From Chloroflexota bacterium (GTDB lineage: Bacteria > Chloroflexota > Chloroflexia > Thermomicrobiales > UBA6265), in assembly GCA_023389575.1 (NCBI GenBank), contig JAEWEG010000021.1, positions 1 to 27,684 of the forward strand: 27,684 nucleotides of DNA, in the 5' to 3' direction. Shown piece by piece: positions 1 through 7,784 of the stretch (positions are counted from its first letter, which is position 1; every line of letters begins with the position of its first letter). The notes under the pieces were generated by a model. That model was not told the DNA's origin, did no database searches, and saw nothing but the letters and a program-made list of their open reading frames with translations. The translations under genes and the position numbers were made by a program.

Positions 1-1
1 C

Positions 2-94
2 GAGGCTGTCTATGCCACCACGATGAGCTTCTCGGTCGTATCGCCCCAGGTGGTCGAGCCGGAGGCCAGCCCGGTCGCCTCACCGGTCGCCTGA
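2..94 (+). CDS. C-terminal end of an exported protein (partial)
   Basis: Reading from base 2, the frame is open for 30 codons and stops with TGA at 92-94. The last residues are a low-complexity tail, EASPVASPVA. Such A/S/P/V tails are frequent at the ends, or just after the signal peptide, of secreted and lipoprotein-like proteins in Thermomicrobia-type Chloroflexota, and the M13 peptidase further along has a similar stretch (PEASPAAATP). The rest lies outside the window, so no function can be given. A strong hairpin follows 45 bases downstream, which supports this being a true gene end. The frame is too short to be certain. Confidence 0.6.
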   Translation, partial: EAVYATTMSFSVVSPQVVEPEASPVASPVA

Positions 95-138
95 TCGATC
101 AACGGACACCCAGCGCACGGGTGGGCAAGAGGTGCAAC

Positions 139-176
139 GAAGAACGGCGCGGGCGATAGTGCCCGCGCCGTTCTTC
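139..176. terminator. Perfect 16-bp hairpin between convergent genes
   Basis: Bases 139-154 (GAAGAACGGCGCGGGC) pair perfectly with 161-176 around a 6-base loop. The 3' arm on the plus strand ends GTTCTTC, so the U-rich part lies inside the stem. It separates the plus-strand gene end at 94 from the minus-strand ABC gene end at 203 and can serve as a terminator for both. Confidence 0.8.
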
Positions 177-202
177 ATGTGTCCGTTGCTGCCGTTAGGG
201 CG

Positions 203-1993
203 TCAGTCCGCCGCGCGGTCCTGCCCCTGCCACTGCATGGTGTACAGGTTGGCATACATCCCGCCCTTGGCCATCAGCTCGTCATGGGTGCCCATCTCGG
301 CGATGCGCCCAAGGTGCATCACCACCACCTTGTCGGCCTCCCGGATCGTCGACAGCCGGTGCGCGATGACGAAGGACGTTCGGCCAACCAGCAGCCGCTT
401 CAGCGCGGCCTGGATCAGCTTCTCCGTCTGCGTATCGATGCTGCTCGTCGCTTCGTCCAGGATGAGGATCTTCGGATCGGCCAGCAACGCCCGGGCAAAC
501 GACACCAGTTGCCGCTGTCCCACCGAGAGGCTCGCGCCGCGCTCCTCGACCGGTGAGCCGTATCCGTCCGGCATCCGCATGATGAAATCGTGCGCGCCAA
601 CGTCCCTGGCGGCCTGCTCGATCTCCTTCAGGGTCGCGTCGGGAGCGGCGTAGGCGATGTTCTCACGCACGGAGGAACCGAACAGGAACGTGTCCTGCAA
701 CACGATGCCCAGTTGCGAGCGGAGCGACCGCTGCGTCACGTCGCGGATGTCGTGGCCGTCGATCGTGATCGCGCCTTCCCACACATCCGAGAAGCGCATG
801 AGCAGGTTCACCATGGAGCTCTTGCCGGCCCCGGTTTCCCCCACGAACGCCACGGTCTCTCCCGGTTTCACGTCCAGGTTGATGTCGTGCAGGATGGTCG
901 TTTCGCCGTAGCCAAAGGTCACATTCTCGTAGCGAACGTGACCTTCCACCGGCGGCAGCGGCTTCGCGTCCGGGCTGTCCTTCACCTCGGGCTCGACATC
1001 CAGCACCTCGAAGATGCGCTCTCCCGCCGCCATCGCCGATTGCATGGTGCTGTACTGCTGGCTCAGGTCGCGGATCGGCGCGAAGAACCGGTCGATCATC
1101 GCGACAAACAGCACCAGGCCGCCAATCGAGAGCGACTCGTTGAACACCAGGCGTCCGCCGAAGTACGCCACCAGGGCGACGGAGATCGACGACAGGAGGC
1201 TCACCACCGGGAACAGGATCGACGAGAATTTGGCCGCGCTCACCGCCGCCGACAGGTTGTCGCCGTTGATCTTGCGGAACCACGACATGTTCTCCGGCTC
1301 GCGGGTGTAGGCCTGCACCACCCGCATGCCGTCGATGCTCTCGGCCAGGTTCGCGTTGACGATCGCCATCGTCCTCCGCGTGATGCGGTACGCCGCCTTG
1401 GCGTACCGCTGCCAGAACCGCATGATGATTACCATCACGGGCATCACGGTGAACGCCAGCAGCGCCATCTTCCAGTTCACCACCAGCATGATGATGACGA
1501 TACCCACGAGCACCAGCACGTTGCTGATGATGCCGAGCACCGTGTCGGTGAACATCGACTGGATCACCGCGACATCGTTCTGGATCCTGGTCATCACCGC
1601 GCCAACGCCCCGGCGGTCGATGTAGCCGATGCTCAGGTTCTGCAGATGCCGGAACATCGTGTTCCTGATATCCAGCACCACCCGGTTCCCCAGCCATTGC
1701 GCGTTGTAATACTGCCCCCACATGAAGAGGAAGCGGAGCAGCACCAGCGCCACGAACGCGCCGCCGATCACGTTCAGCATCCACATCCGCTGGTCGTTCG
1801 ACACTTCGTCGATCGCCTGCGCGAACAGGAGCGGCAACGCCAGGTCGGCCAGTGTATGCAGGATCACGAACGTGGTCACCAGCAGGATTCGCTGGCGGTA
1901 TGGCGCCAGGAAGCCGAGCAGGCGTCGCGCGATTCGGCTGTCGTATGCCTTCCCCAGCACCTGGTCATCGTGCTGGTATCGAACCATGCCCAT
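203..1993 (-). CDS. ABC exporter half-transporter, subunit with catalytic ATP-site residues
   Basis: A 596-residue type IV (MsbA/LmrA-like) ABC exporter half: an N-terminal six-helix membrane domain (about 25-320) followed by an ATPase domain (350-590). Visible motifs are Walker A GETGAGKSS at 385-393, signature LSVGQ at 489-493, Walker B ILILDE with the catalytic Glu at 514, and the switch His at 545 (IAHRLSTI). The signature has Val where the second Gly is normal. The ATG at 1993 shares its A with the TGA of the upstream gene, so translation is probably coupled; Met3 is an alternative start. With its neighbour it should form a heterodimer exporting drugs or lipids from the cytoplasm. The substrate cannot be told from sequence. 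Family certain, pairing very likely. Confidence 0.95.
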   Translation of the reverse strand: MGMVRYQHDDQVLGKAYDSRIARRLLGFLAPYRQRILLVTTFVILHTLADLALPLLFAQAIDEVSNDQRMWMLNVIGGAFVALVLLRFLFMWGQYYNAQWLGNRVVLDIRNTMFRHLQNLSIGYIDRRGVGAVMTRIQNDVAVIQSMFTDTVLGIISNVLVLVGIVIIMLVVNWKMALLAFTVMPVMVIIMRFWQRYAKAAYRITRRTMAIVNANLAESIDGMRVVQAYTREPENMSWFRKINGDNLSAAVSAAKFSSILFPVVSLLSSISVALVAYFGGRLVFNESLSIGGLVLFVAMIDRFFAPIRDLSQQYSTMQSAMAAGERIFEVLDVEPEVKDSPDAKPLPPVEGHVRYENVTFGYGETTILHDINLDVKPGETVAFVGETGAGKSSMVNLLMRFSDVWEGAITIDGHDIRDVTQRSLRSQLGIVLQDTFLFGSSVRENIAYAAPDATLKEIEQAARDVGAHDFIMRMPDGYGSPVEERGASLSVGQRQLVSFARALLADPKILILDEATSSIDTQTEKLIQAALKRLLVGRTSFVIAHRLSTIREADKVVVMHLGRIAEMGTHDELMAKGGMYANLYTMQWQGQDRAAD

Positions 1994-3789
1994 CAGGAAG
2001 CCACCTTTCCGGCGTCAAGCATGGGCTCGGCCGCCGCGTCCGCCAGCGCGCGCTGGGCCGCCTCCTGGTCTCGCATCTGCAGGTCGTAGAGTTCCCGGTA
2101 GAACCCGTCCTCGGCCACCAGTTCCTCGTGCCGCCCGCGCTGCGTGATCCTGCCATCCTCGAACACCAGGATCTGGTCCGCGTCGCGCACCGTGGTCAAC
2201 CGCTGGGCGATCACCAGGGTCGTCCGGTTCGCCATCAGCGTCCGCAACGCCTTCTGGATTTCATGCTCCGTATCGCTATCCACCGAGGCCGTCGAATCGT
2301 CCAGGATCAGGATCTTCGGATCGATGAGGAGGGCCCGGGCGATAGCCAGGCGCTGTTTCTGCCCGCCCGAAAGGGTGACGCCGCGCTCGCCAATCACCGT
2401 ATCGTAGCCCTCTGGCATTCGCTCGATGAACGTGTGAGCCTGGGCCGCCTTCGCCGCCGCGATCACCTGTTCCCGGGTGGCGTTCGGCCGGCCGTAGGCG
2501 ATGTTCTCCGCCACCGGCATCGAGAAGAGGAACGTTTCCTGCATCACGGTGCCGATGTTGGCGCGCAGGCTGTCCAGGGTGAACTCGCGAATGTCCACGC
2601 CGTCGATCTTCACCGCGCCGTCCGTCGGATCGTAGAACCGCGGAATCAGGCTCACCACCGAACTCTTGCCGGAGCCAGTCGGTCCCACCAGCGCCACCAT
2701 CTGGCCCGGAAGCGCCTCGAACGAGACATCGTGCAGGGTTTCGCCGCGTGCGCCGCTATACCGGAAGTTCACGTGGTCGAATTCGACCACGCCCTTCACG
2801 TCGCCGATTGGCCGCGCGCCCGGCAGGTTGGTGATGCGCGGCCTGGTGTCCAGGATCTCGAAGATCCGGCCGCCCGAGGCTACCGCCTGCGCCATGCGGT
2901 TGACCACCATGCCCAGCCACCGGATCGGCTCCTGCAACATGGAGGTATACCGTTCGAAGGCAACGAGAGTACCAATGGAAAGCTGGCCGTTGATGACCAT
3001 CCAGCCGCCGACCCACACCACGCCGGCCACGCTGAGCATGTTGAGCGTCAGCGTCATCGGGTAGCTCCAGGCGAACTTGTTGGCCGCCTTCATGTTGTGG
3101 TCGAACAGCGATTCCAGTTCCGTCTCGAACCGGTCCGATTCCTGGGTCTCCTGGGCGTAGGCTCGGACCACCCGGCCACCCGCCACGTTCTCCTGCAACA
3201 CCGTCGTCATCACGCCGAACTGCTGCTGCACCTTCAGCCACATGGGGCGGATGGTGACGGAGAATCGCACGCCCCACCAGGCCAGGAACGGCGTGGTGGA
3301 AAGCGCCACGAGGGCCAGCCTCCAGTCCAGCCGGAGCAGCACCACCGCGATCACCACCAGCATCGCGGTCATCTGGATCACGGCCCGCAACGAGAACTGG
3401 AGCATGTTGCGGATGTTGTTGATGTCGTCGGTCGCGCGGGACATCAGTTGTCCCGTCTGCGCCCGGTCGTAGAACTGGAACGGAAGTTCCTCGAACTTGG
3501 CGTACAACTCGTTGCGGAGGTCGTTCCCCACCTGCTCCGCCAGCTTGTGCGTGCCGTAGGTGCGCAGGAAGGTAAAGCCGGCCTGCAGGATCGCCAGCCC
3601 GACGATCACCAGCGCGGCCTTGCCGAGGTAGTCCAGGTCGCGATCCACCACGCCGTGGTCGATCGCCCGACCCAGCACCAGCGGTATCGCCAGCATCAGC
3701 GCCATGGCGATGAACAGGCACACGTACACCATCACCACCCAAGCCCAGTACGGGCGCAGGTAACCGATGATGCGAAAGAGGATTTTCAC
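1993..3789 (-). CDS. ABC exporter half-transporter, subunit with degenerate ATP-site residues
   Basis: A 598-residue ABC exporter half, first gene of the operon. The membrane domain spans about 15-320 and the ATPase domain 335-575. Walker A is GPTGSGKSS (369-377) and the signature is a perfect LSGGQ (473-477). The Walker B reads ILILDD, putting Asp498 where the catalytic Glu belongs, and the switch residue is Gln529 (IAQRLTTV) instead of His. The same changes are known in TM287-type subunits of heterodimeric exporters (TM287/288), where one ATP site binds but hardly hydrolyses. The partner's altered LSVGQ would face this site, and this protein's LSGGQ would complete the partner's active site. 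The start is GTG at 3789 with only a weak ribosome site. A C-terminal tail of about 25 residues is rich in Ala. Confidence 0.95.
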   Translation of the reverse strand: MKILFRIIGYLRPYWAWVVMVYVCLFIAMALMLAIPLVLGRAIDHGVVDRDLDYLGKAALVIVGLAILQAGFTFLRTYGTHKLAEQVGNDLRNELYAKFEELPFQFYDRAQTGQLMSRATDDINNIRNMLQFSLRAVIQMTAMLVVIAVVLLRLDWRLALVALSTTPFLAWWGVRFSVTIRPMWLKVQQQFGVMTTVLQENVAGGRVVRAYAQETQESDRFETELESLFDHNMKAANKFAWSYPMTLTLNMLSVAGVVWVGGWMVINGQLSIGTLVAFERYTSMLQEPIRWLGMVVNRMAQAVASGGRIFEILDTRPRITNLPGARPIGDVKGVVEFDHVNFRYSGARGETLHDVSFEALPGQMVALVGPTGSGKSSVVSLIPRFYDPTDGAVKIDGVDIREFTLDSLRANIGTVMQETFLFSMPVAENIAYGRPNATREQVIAAAKAAQAHTFIERMPEGYDTVIGERGVTLSGGQKQRLAIARALLIDPKILILDDSTASVDSDTEHEIQKALRTLMANRTTLVIAQRLTTVRDADQILVFEDGRITQRGRHEELVAEDGFYRELYDLQMRDQEAAQRALADAAAEPMLDAGKVAS

Positions 3790-4160
3790 GGTTTGATTCC
3801 AGTGTCATCCGGGAAGTTGCGCTCACGCGCTCGACGCATCGCGCCAGCCACCGCGCGATGCCAGGATGGGGGCCGTCGTCTCCCGGATTTCGGCGGAGTC
3901 CCCACCCCACCGCCCCGTTGGCGGTCCGGGCTCTCTCCGGGCATGCCTCGATGCGCATACCCTCATCAGGCCCGCTATTCTATCGCACAACGACCACCTG
4001 CACACCCGCTTGCCCGTTTTCCCGGCTACCGCCAGGGTCATACCGGCCAACATGCCCGGCTCCCGGCCAGGCCATCCCCCGCGTAGCCTCTTCCCGAAGC
4101 CCGGAATCCGACGCCAGGAGCAAATGGGAACAAGCGTTCGAAACACATGACCGTACACAC
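3790..4160. other. Intergenic region upstream of the ABC operon
   Basis: No convincing gene is present; open frames here have no coding-like third-position pattern or ribosome site. It must carry the promoter of the minus-strand ABC operon. A TAGAAT hexamer on the minus strand (3982-3977) is a possible -10, but no good -35 sits upstream of it. This is a low-confidence reading. Confidence 0.35.
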
Positions 4161-4195
4161 TTGACAAGAAGGCACAATCGTGAGAACATGTGTTC
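4161..4195 (+). promoter_or_regulatory. Promoter with overlapping LexA-type SOS box
   Basis: A perfect -35 TTGACA lies at 4161-4166. Seventeen bases later, where the -10 belongs (4184-4189, weak match GAACAT), starts the palindrome GAACATGTGTTC (4184-4195). This fits GAAC-N4-GTTC, the LexA box described for Bacillus and Mycobacterium; I did not find a second copy by eye in the window. A repressor bound here would cover the -10. The next genes are a small membrane protein (4286) and an SRAP-family protein (4628), a family named for its association with SOS genes, so the match has meaningful context. LexA binding itself is inference. Confidence 0.65.
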
Positions 4196-4285
4196 GTACA
4201 GGGAAGTCGAACAGCGGTTGACCTCCCGGTGAAACCAGTAACCATTGGCCCGCCACACGGGCTCTCTCAAGGAAGGAATGCCTGC

Positions 4286-4513
4286 ATGGAAACCATCGTT
4301 GTTGGCACACTCATCGCCTTCACCGTCCTCCTGTTCGCCGCCACGGCCATCGTGCCCATGGTCATCGAACTCACCACCCGCCGTTCGACCGCGCCGCTTA
4401 CCGAGGACCAGATCCTGAGCATCGAACCCATCGGTATCGAGCGCGCCGGCCATCGCGTTCCCACCCCCATCACCGTTCCCGGTGGCGCGCCGATGCATCG
4501 CGAGGCCGCCTGA
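4286..4513 (+). CDS. Small single-pass membrane protein, possibly SOS-regulated
   Basis: A 75-residue protein of unknown family. The ATG at 4286 has a good ribosome site (AGGAAGGA, about 8 bases upstream). An ATG at 4279 is out of frame. Residues 3-26 form one hydrophobic helix (IVVGTLIAFTVLLFAATAIV); the rest, about 48 residues, is polar and Pro-rich with two Arg just after the helix, suggesting a cytoplasmic tail. It is the first gene behind the promoter with the LexA-type box, and a strong hairpin follows it. Known SOS-induced small membrane proteins in other bacteria (SidA, DidA, YneA) block cell division. Similar behaviour here is only an inference from position and topology, since no sequence likeness is claimed. 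Confidence 0.75.
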   Translation: METIVVGTLIAFTVLLFAATAIVPMVIELTTRRSTAPLTEDQILSIEPIGIERAGHRVPTPITVPGGAPMHREAA

Positions 4514-4533
4514 TCCATCTCTCCCCTTCCAGC

Positions 4534-4572
4534 AAACGGCCCCGGACGCCTCACCAGGCTCCGGGGCCGTTT
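4534..4572 (+). terminator. Rho-independent terminator hairpin
   Basis: Bases 4534-4546 (AAACGGCCCCGGA) pair perfectly with 4560-4572, and a further GCCT/AGGC pairing closes inside. The 3' arm ends in TTT but no long T run follows. It lies between the small membrane protein and the SRAP gene, so the latter either relies on read-through or has its own promoter, which I could not identify. Confidence 0.75.
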
Positions 4573-4627
4573 CCGTGGCAGACTAGCGGCCAGCAATCCT
4601 GCGCGCCGTTGTCGAAAGGGAACCCAA

Positions 4628-5323
4628 ATGTGCGGACGCTACATCTTTTACGAGTACCAGGAATTGAGTGAACGGCTCACCAACGTCTCGCTCGACACCG
4701 CCTTCTTCGAACATTTCAACCCCACCTGGAACGCCGCCCCCACCCAGGACCTGCCCGTGATCGTCGAGGACGATGAGGTCGCCGCTGTTCGCGCCATGAC
4801 CTGGGGGCTGATTCCTCGCTGGACCAAGCCCGGCGAACGCCCGAAGGTGGCCCCTATCAACGCCCGCTCGGAAACCATCGCCGAGAAACCGATGTTCCGG
4901 TCCCTCGTCAAGTCTCGCCGCTGCGTGGTCCCGTCCAATGGCTTCTACGAATGGAAGAAGACCGCTTCGGGGAAGCAGCCATTCCTCATCGAACCCACCG
5001 ATGGCAAGCTGATGCTCTTCGCCGGTCTTTACGATGAGGCCCGCACTGCGGATGGCGAGCCGCTCGAATCCTTCGCCATCGTCACCACCACCTCCAACGG
5101 CACGATGAGCGATCTCCACGACCGCATGCCTGTGATCCTCGGCGACGGCGATGTCGACGCCTGGCTCGACCCGGAACTCAACGAATTCGAGCCGCTCGAA
5201 CACCTCCTCAAACCCGCCCCGGACGATTCCATCCGCGTTTACCCCGTGAGCCGCGCGGTAAACAACGCCCGCCACAACGGCCCCGACCTCATCGAGCCCC
5301 TGGACGAGGAGGAATCCGCCTGA
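4628..5323 (+). CDS. SRAP-family protein (YedK/HMCES), abasic-site DNA-protein crosslinker
   Basis: A 231-residue SOS response-associated peptidase family protein, the usual length. Proteins of this family bind abasic sites in single-stranded DNA and form a thiazolidine crosslink through Cys2, protecting the lesion during replication; they also self-process at the initiator Met. All family active-site positions are present: Cys2 in MCGRY, Asn78 in PINARSE, Glu108 in NGFYEWKK and His164 in LHDRMP. The ribosome site GAAAGGGAA sits before ATG 4628. It follows the small membrane protein and the LexA-type box, which fits SOS control, although a hairpin at 4534-4572 intervenes. Identity is secure; regulation is inferred. 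Confidence 0.95.
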   Translation: MCGRYIFYEYQELSERLTNVSLDTAFFEHFNPTWNAAPTQDLPVIVEDDEVAAVRAMTWGLIPRWTKPGERPKVAPINARSETIAEKPMFRSLVKSRRCVVPSNGFYEWKKTASGKQPFLIEPTDGKLMLFAGLYDEARTADGEPLESFAIVTTTSNGTMSDLHDRMPVILGDGDVDAWLDPELNEFEPLEHLLKPAPDDSIRVYPVSRAVNNARHNGPDLIEPLDEEESA

Positions 5324-5397
5324 CCGAGCCGCCACCCAGGCGTTAGGCGGGGGGCATTTGGCCATCGTCCACGCCTGATACGCGCCCACGATTCGAC

Positions 5398-5464
5398 ATT
5401 TTGGCCAAAATCGCGTAAAACTCGCGCAAGCGTGCACATCAAGAGTGGCCACGTACGTACGTGG
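5398..5464. promoter_or_regulatory. Two perfect palindromes upstream of the DUF5679 gene
   Basis: ATTTTGGCCAAAAT at 5398-5411 is a perfect 14-bp palindrome; its half TTTGGCCA also occurs at about 5355-5362. CCACGTACGTACGTGG at 5449-5464 is a perfect 16-bp palindrome. Both lie 110-180 bases before the start at 5576. They look like protein-binding sites rather than terminators because they have no loop. No regulator is identified. Confidence 0.45.
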
Positions 5465-5575
5465 TTGGAGTACGGCACTCGCCGGGCGCTCCCAGCTTTT
5501 CCGTCCCGGTTGGGATTACCGGTTCGGGCACGATCCCCAGGGAGGGGACAAGCAACGCACGCCACGGAGGTACAC

Positions 5576-5737
5576 ATGGCTACGGAAGCATATTGCGTCA
5601 AATGCCGCGAAAAGCGCGAAATGGTGGACGAGGAAGAAGTCACCATGAAGAATGGCCGCCCAGCCATTCAGGGCAAGTGCCCCGAGTGCGGCACCAAGCT
5701 CTTCCGCATCAAGAGCACCAAGAAGGCCGCTGACTGA
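5576..5737 (+). CDS. DUF5679 small zinc-ribbon protein
   Basis: A 53-residue protein with two CxxC pairs, YCVKC near the start and CPEC in the middle, and the family core KREM ... MKNGRPAIQGKCPECGTK. This is the DUF5679 family, common as small stand-alone proteins in Chloroflexota; it probably binds one zinc ion, and its role is unknown. The start at 5576 is chosen because GGAGG ends 5 bases before it and because the family begins right at the first CxxC; a longer open frame extends upstream to 5432 but is not supported. It stands alone, ending at a very strong hairpin. Confidence 0.9.
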   Translation: MATEAYCVKCREKREMVDEEEVTMKNGRPAIQGKCPECGTKLFRIKSTKKAAD

Positions 5738-5756
5738 GATCGGCTTTCAGTACATG

Positions 5757-5800
5757 CCACGACACCCCGACGATCCGCCTGGATCGTCGGGGTGTCGTGG
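5757..5800. terminator. Perfect 20-bp bidirectional terminator hairpin
   Basis: Bases 5757-5776 pair perfectly with 5781-5800 around the 4-base loop GCCT, and TTT follows on the plus strand. It lies between the convergent DUF5679 gene (ends 5737) and the SH3/transglycosylase gene (ends 5828) and can serve both. Confidence 0.85.
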
Positions 5801-5827
5801 TTTCCGGCCGCTGGTTGTTGGTGCCGG

Positions 5828-7174
5828 CTACTGGCACACCCAGTGGTTGCGCATGCCATTCGCCCACATCCACCCGGCCGCGTCGGCGCTGGAACGCGCG
5901 TTGAAGATACTCTCGCCAGCCTTGCCGTTCGGCGTGAACGCGAACGTGGATGGCATGAACTGGAAGAGGCCACTCGCCCCGCTCGACCGATTCACGGCGT
6001 TCGGGTTCAGGTTCGATTCGCAGCGCGCCACCCGGAGCATGTCCGCGCGGGGCTGGCCCCACTTGTCGGCCGCCGCGTAGATGATGTCGATGATGGCCTG
6101 ATCGCCCGATGGATTGCCCGTGTTCCCGGAGGTCGAACCCGGCTTACCCAGGTAGGACGCGGAGATGAAGCCGGTTTGGCCGCCCACCTTCACCGGCAGG
6201 AACCCGCCCTGGGCGCTCCCGGTCACGCCAACCTCGGCGCCACGGGTGACCACGCGCAGCACCTGGAACGACGTGCCTGGCCCAGTCCGCATGTTGACGT
6301 TCGCGGTCGCCACCAGCGTTTCGATCACGGTGGTGCTTCCGGAGTTCGAGCCCGGATTGGAGGTCGACCCGCCAGGGGCCGATCCGGTGAGGTAGCTACT
6401 CGACGCCCACCCCTTGGTGCCGCTGTAGCGCACCGGAGTGAAGCCGCCCTGGGCGCTCCCCATCACGTCCACCTTGGCACCGCGTGGAATCACCAGCCGG
6501 ATGCCGTTGGAGGTCGACGGTCCGGATCGCAGGTTGAGGCCCGCGGTGGTGTACGCCGATCCCGTCACGGTGTCGCCAACGGCGGTCGAGCCGGAGGACG
6601 AGTTGTTCCCGCTGTTGGAGCCGGAATTCGAACCCGACGAGCCAGCCAGGTACTGCGTCGCGGCCCAACCGGTGGTCCCGTTGTAGGTCAGCTTCGAGAA
6701 TCCATTGGAGACCTCGCCGGTCAACGACACGGCCGCGCCATCCGGCATCACCAGCGCCACGCCATACGAGGTGCCCGGCCCGGTCCGCAGGTTGAGCCGC
6801 CCATCCACCACGTAGCGGGTTCCGGTCGGTCCGCTCGCCACGTTCGACGAGCCGTTGCCGCTGCCAGCGCCGGCGGTCAGGTAGTCGGCCGAGGCCCAAC
6901 CGGACGCGCCGCCATGGGTCAGCGGCAGGAAGCCGAACTGCGCCTCTCCGGTGACATCCACGGTCGCGCCGGACGGGATGACCTTGATCACCGCGAAGGA
7001 CGTGCCTGGGCCCTCGCGCAGGTTGAGTCCCGCCGTGGTCCTGTACGCCGCGGCGCTGACCGGCTCGGCCAGATGCGCGAAGCCGCCACAGACCAGGGCC
7101 AGCATCGCGACCACGAGCGCGATGCGCCGTACCCCGTTGACACCCCAACGCCTTGATCCAGAATCCTCGCTCAT
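5828..7174 (-). CDS. Secreted SH3b-repeat protein with C-terminal lysozyme-like (transglycosylase) domain
   Basis: A 448-residue exported protein. The ATG at 7174 is chosen because GGGGGAGGA lies about 8 bases upstream and a signal sequence follows at once (helix about 18-36, likely cleavage near VSA at 39-41); the frame is open further upstream. Four bacterial SH3 domains follow at about 44-100, 120-177, 207-263 and 289-343, each with the pattern LNLRxGPGTS ... GWAS, joined by Gly/Ser/Asn linkers. The last 90 residues are a lysozyme-fold transglycosylase-like domain with ARCESNLNP (likely catalytic Glu386) and SGLFQFMPSTF. It probably binds and cuts peptidoglycan outside the membrane. Cys385 and Cys447 could form a disulfide. 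It is paralogous to the next gene. Confidence 0.92.
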   Translation of the reverse strand: MSEDSGSRRWGVNGVRRIALVVAMLALVCGGFAHLAEPVSAAAYRTTAGLNLREGPGTSFAVIKVIPSGATVDVTGEAQFGFLPLTHGGASGWASADYLTAGAGSGNGSSNVASGPTGTRYVVDGRLNLRTGPGTSYGVALVMPDGAAVSLTGEVSNGFSKLTYNGTTGWAATQYLAGSSGSNSGSNSGNNSSSGSTAVGDTVTGSAYTTAGLNLRSGPSTSNGIRLVIPRGAKVDVMGSAQGGFTPVRYSGTKGWASSSYLTGSAPGGSTSNPGSNSGSTTVIETLVATANVNMRTGPGTSFQVLRVVTRGAEVGVTGSAQGGFLPVKVGGQTGFISASYLGKPGSTSGNTGNPSGDQAIIDIIYAAADKWGQPRADMLRVARCESNLNPNAVNRSSGASGLFQFMPSTFAFTPNGKAGESIFNARSSADAAGWMWANGMRNHWVCQ

Positions 7175-7525
7175 GATGTGAATCCTCCCCCTTCGGCACG
7201 ATTCATGGCACCCGGCGCATGTCCCCAGCGGACCGCCGGACTGCCGTGTGGGACCCATCCACGGCGCGCAGTCGCGTCCGGTCGTGGCCCAATGTCTCTC
7301 GTTTCACATGGATGCCGTGTTGCTCACCTCGGCGGCCGTCCCTCAAACGTCCGCGAGTGTGTGGAGATCGCAGGGCCCCGGCCCTTGGCGCCGGCCTGCT
7401 GGCGATCCCCAGGTCTTCGATATCGACCATCCGGTCCTCGTCCGCCCATCCACCAGCCATGGAAGAAATGGCGCACGGAACCATCGGAAGGCTCATGTAT
7501 CCCATACCACCGAATGCCGTGTCAA
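7175..7525 (-). promoter_or_regulatory. Candidate promoter and long leader of the 448-residue SH3b protein
   Basis: On the minus strand TTGACA (7525-7520) is followed 18 bases later by GATACA (7501-7496), a possible -35/-10 pair. If used, about 315 bases of leader precede the ATG at 7174. I see possible pairing GATCGC/GCGATC (7366-7371 with 7402-7407) but no riboswitch I can name; in particular the c-di-AMP (ydaO) consensus was not found. The promoter resembles the one before the paralogous gene (TTGACA then GATAC). Confidence 0.4.
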
Positions 7526-7721
7526 CAAGGCACATTTACCTTGGAAATACCTGTGAATATCCCGTAACGGAGCAATTCCCAAAATACCGCGAACGTTCGC
7601 CAGCACGTTCACCCATCGACCCGCAATCCGCGACCAGGCACATTTCGCGCGGCGCCTGCGCTGGAGCGCGATGCGAAACGGCGGTCACGGCTGTCCGAGT
7701 CAGGAATGCCCACAACGCAAG

Positions 7722-7757
7722 GAAACGGCGACGATACTTTCGTACCGCCGCCGTTTC
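7722..7757 (-). terminator. Terminator of the 853-residue SH3b gene
   Basis: On the minus strand GAAACGGCG (7757-7749) pairs with CGCCGTTTC (7730-7722), with an inner ACGA/TCGT pairing. It begins 27 bases after the stop of the gene ending at 7785. There is no T run after the stem. From here to 7526 (about 200 bases) I see no gene. Confidence 0.5.
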
Positions 7758-7784
7758 GTCTCCATCCGTTGTTTTGGTCAGCGT

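Noticed and set aside
590..4086. Very long plus-strand open frames (499 and 744 codons) across the ABC genes
   Set aside because: They are antisense shadows: rich in His, Arg, Gln and Asp with no domain, while the minus strand carries full ABC motifs.
7175..7490. c-di-AMP (ydaO) riboswitch in the leader of the wall-enzyme gene
   Set aside because: Suggested by gene type, but the conserved sequence blocks were not found on reading the leader.
7589..7600. GCGAACGTTCGC palindrome as a second SOS box
   Set aside because: The GAAC and GTTC halves touch with no 4-base spacer, so it does not fit the box at 4184.
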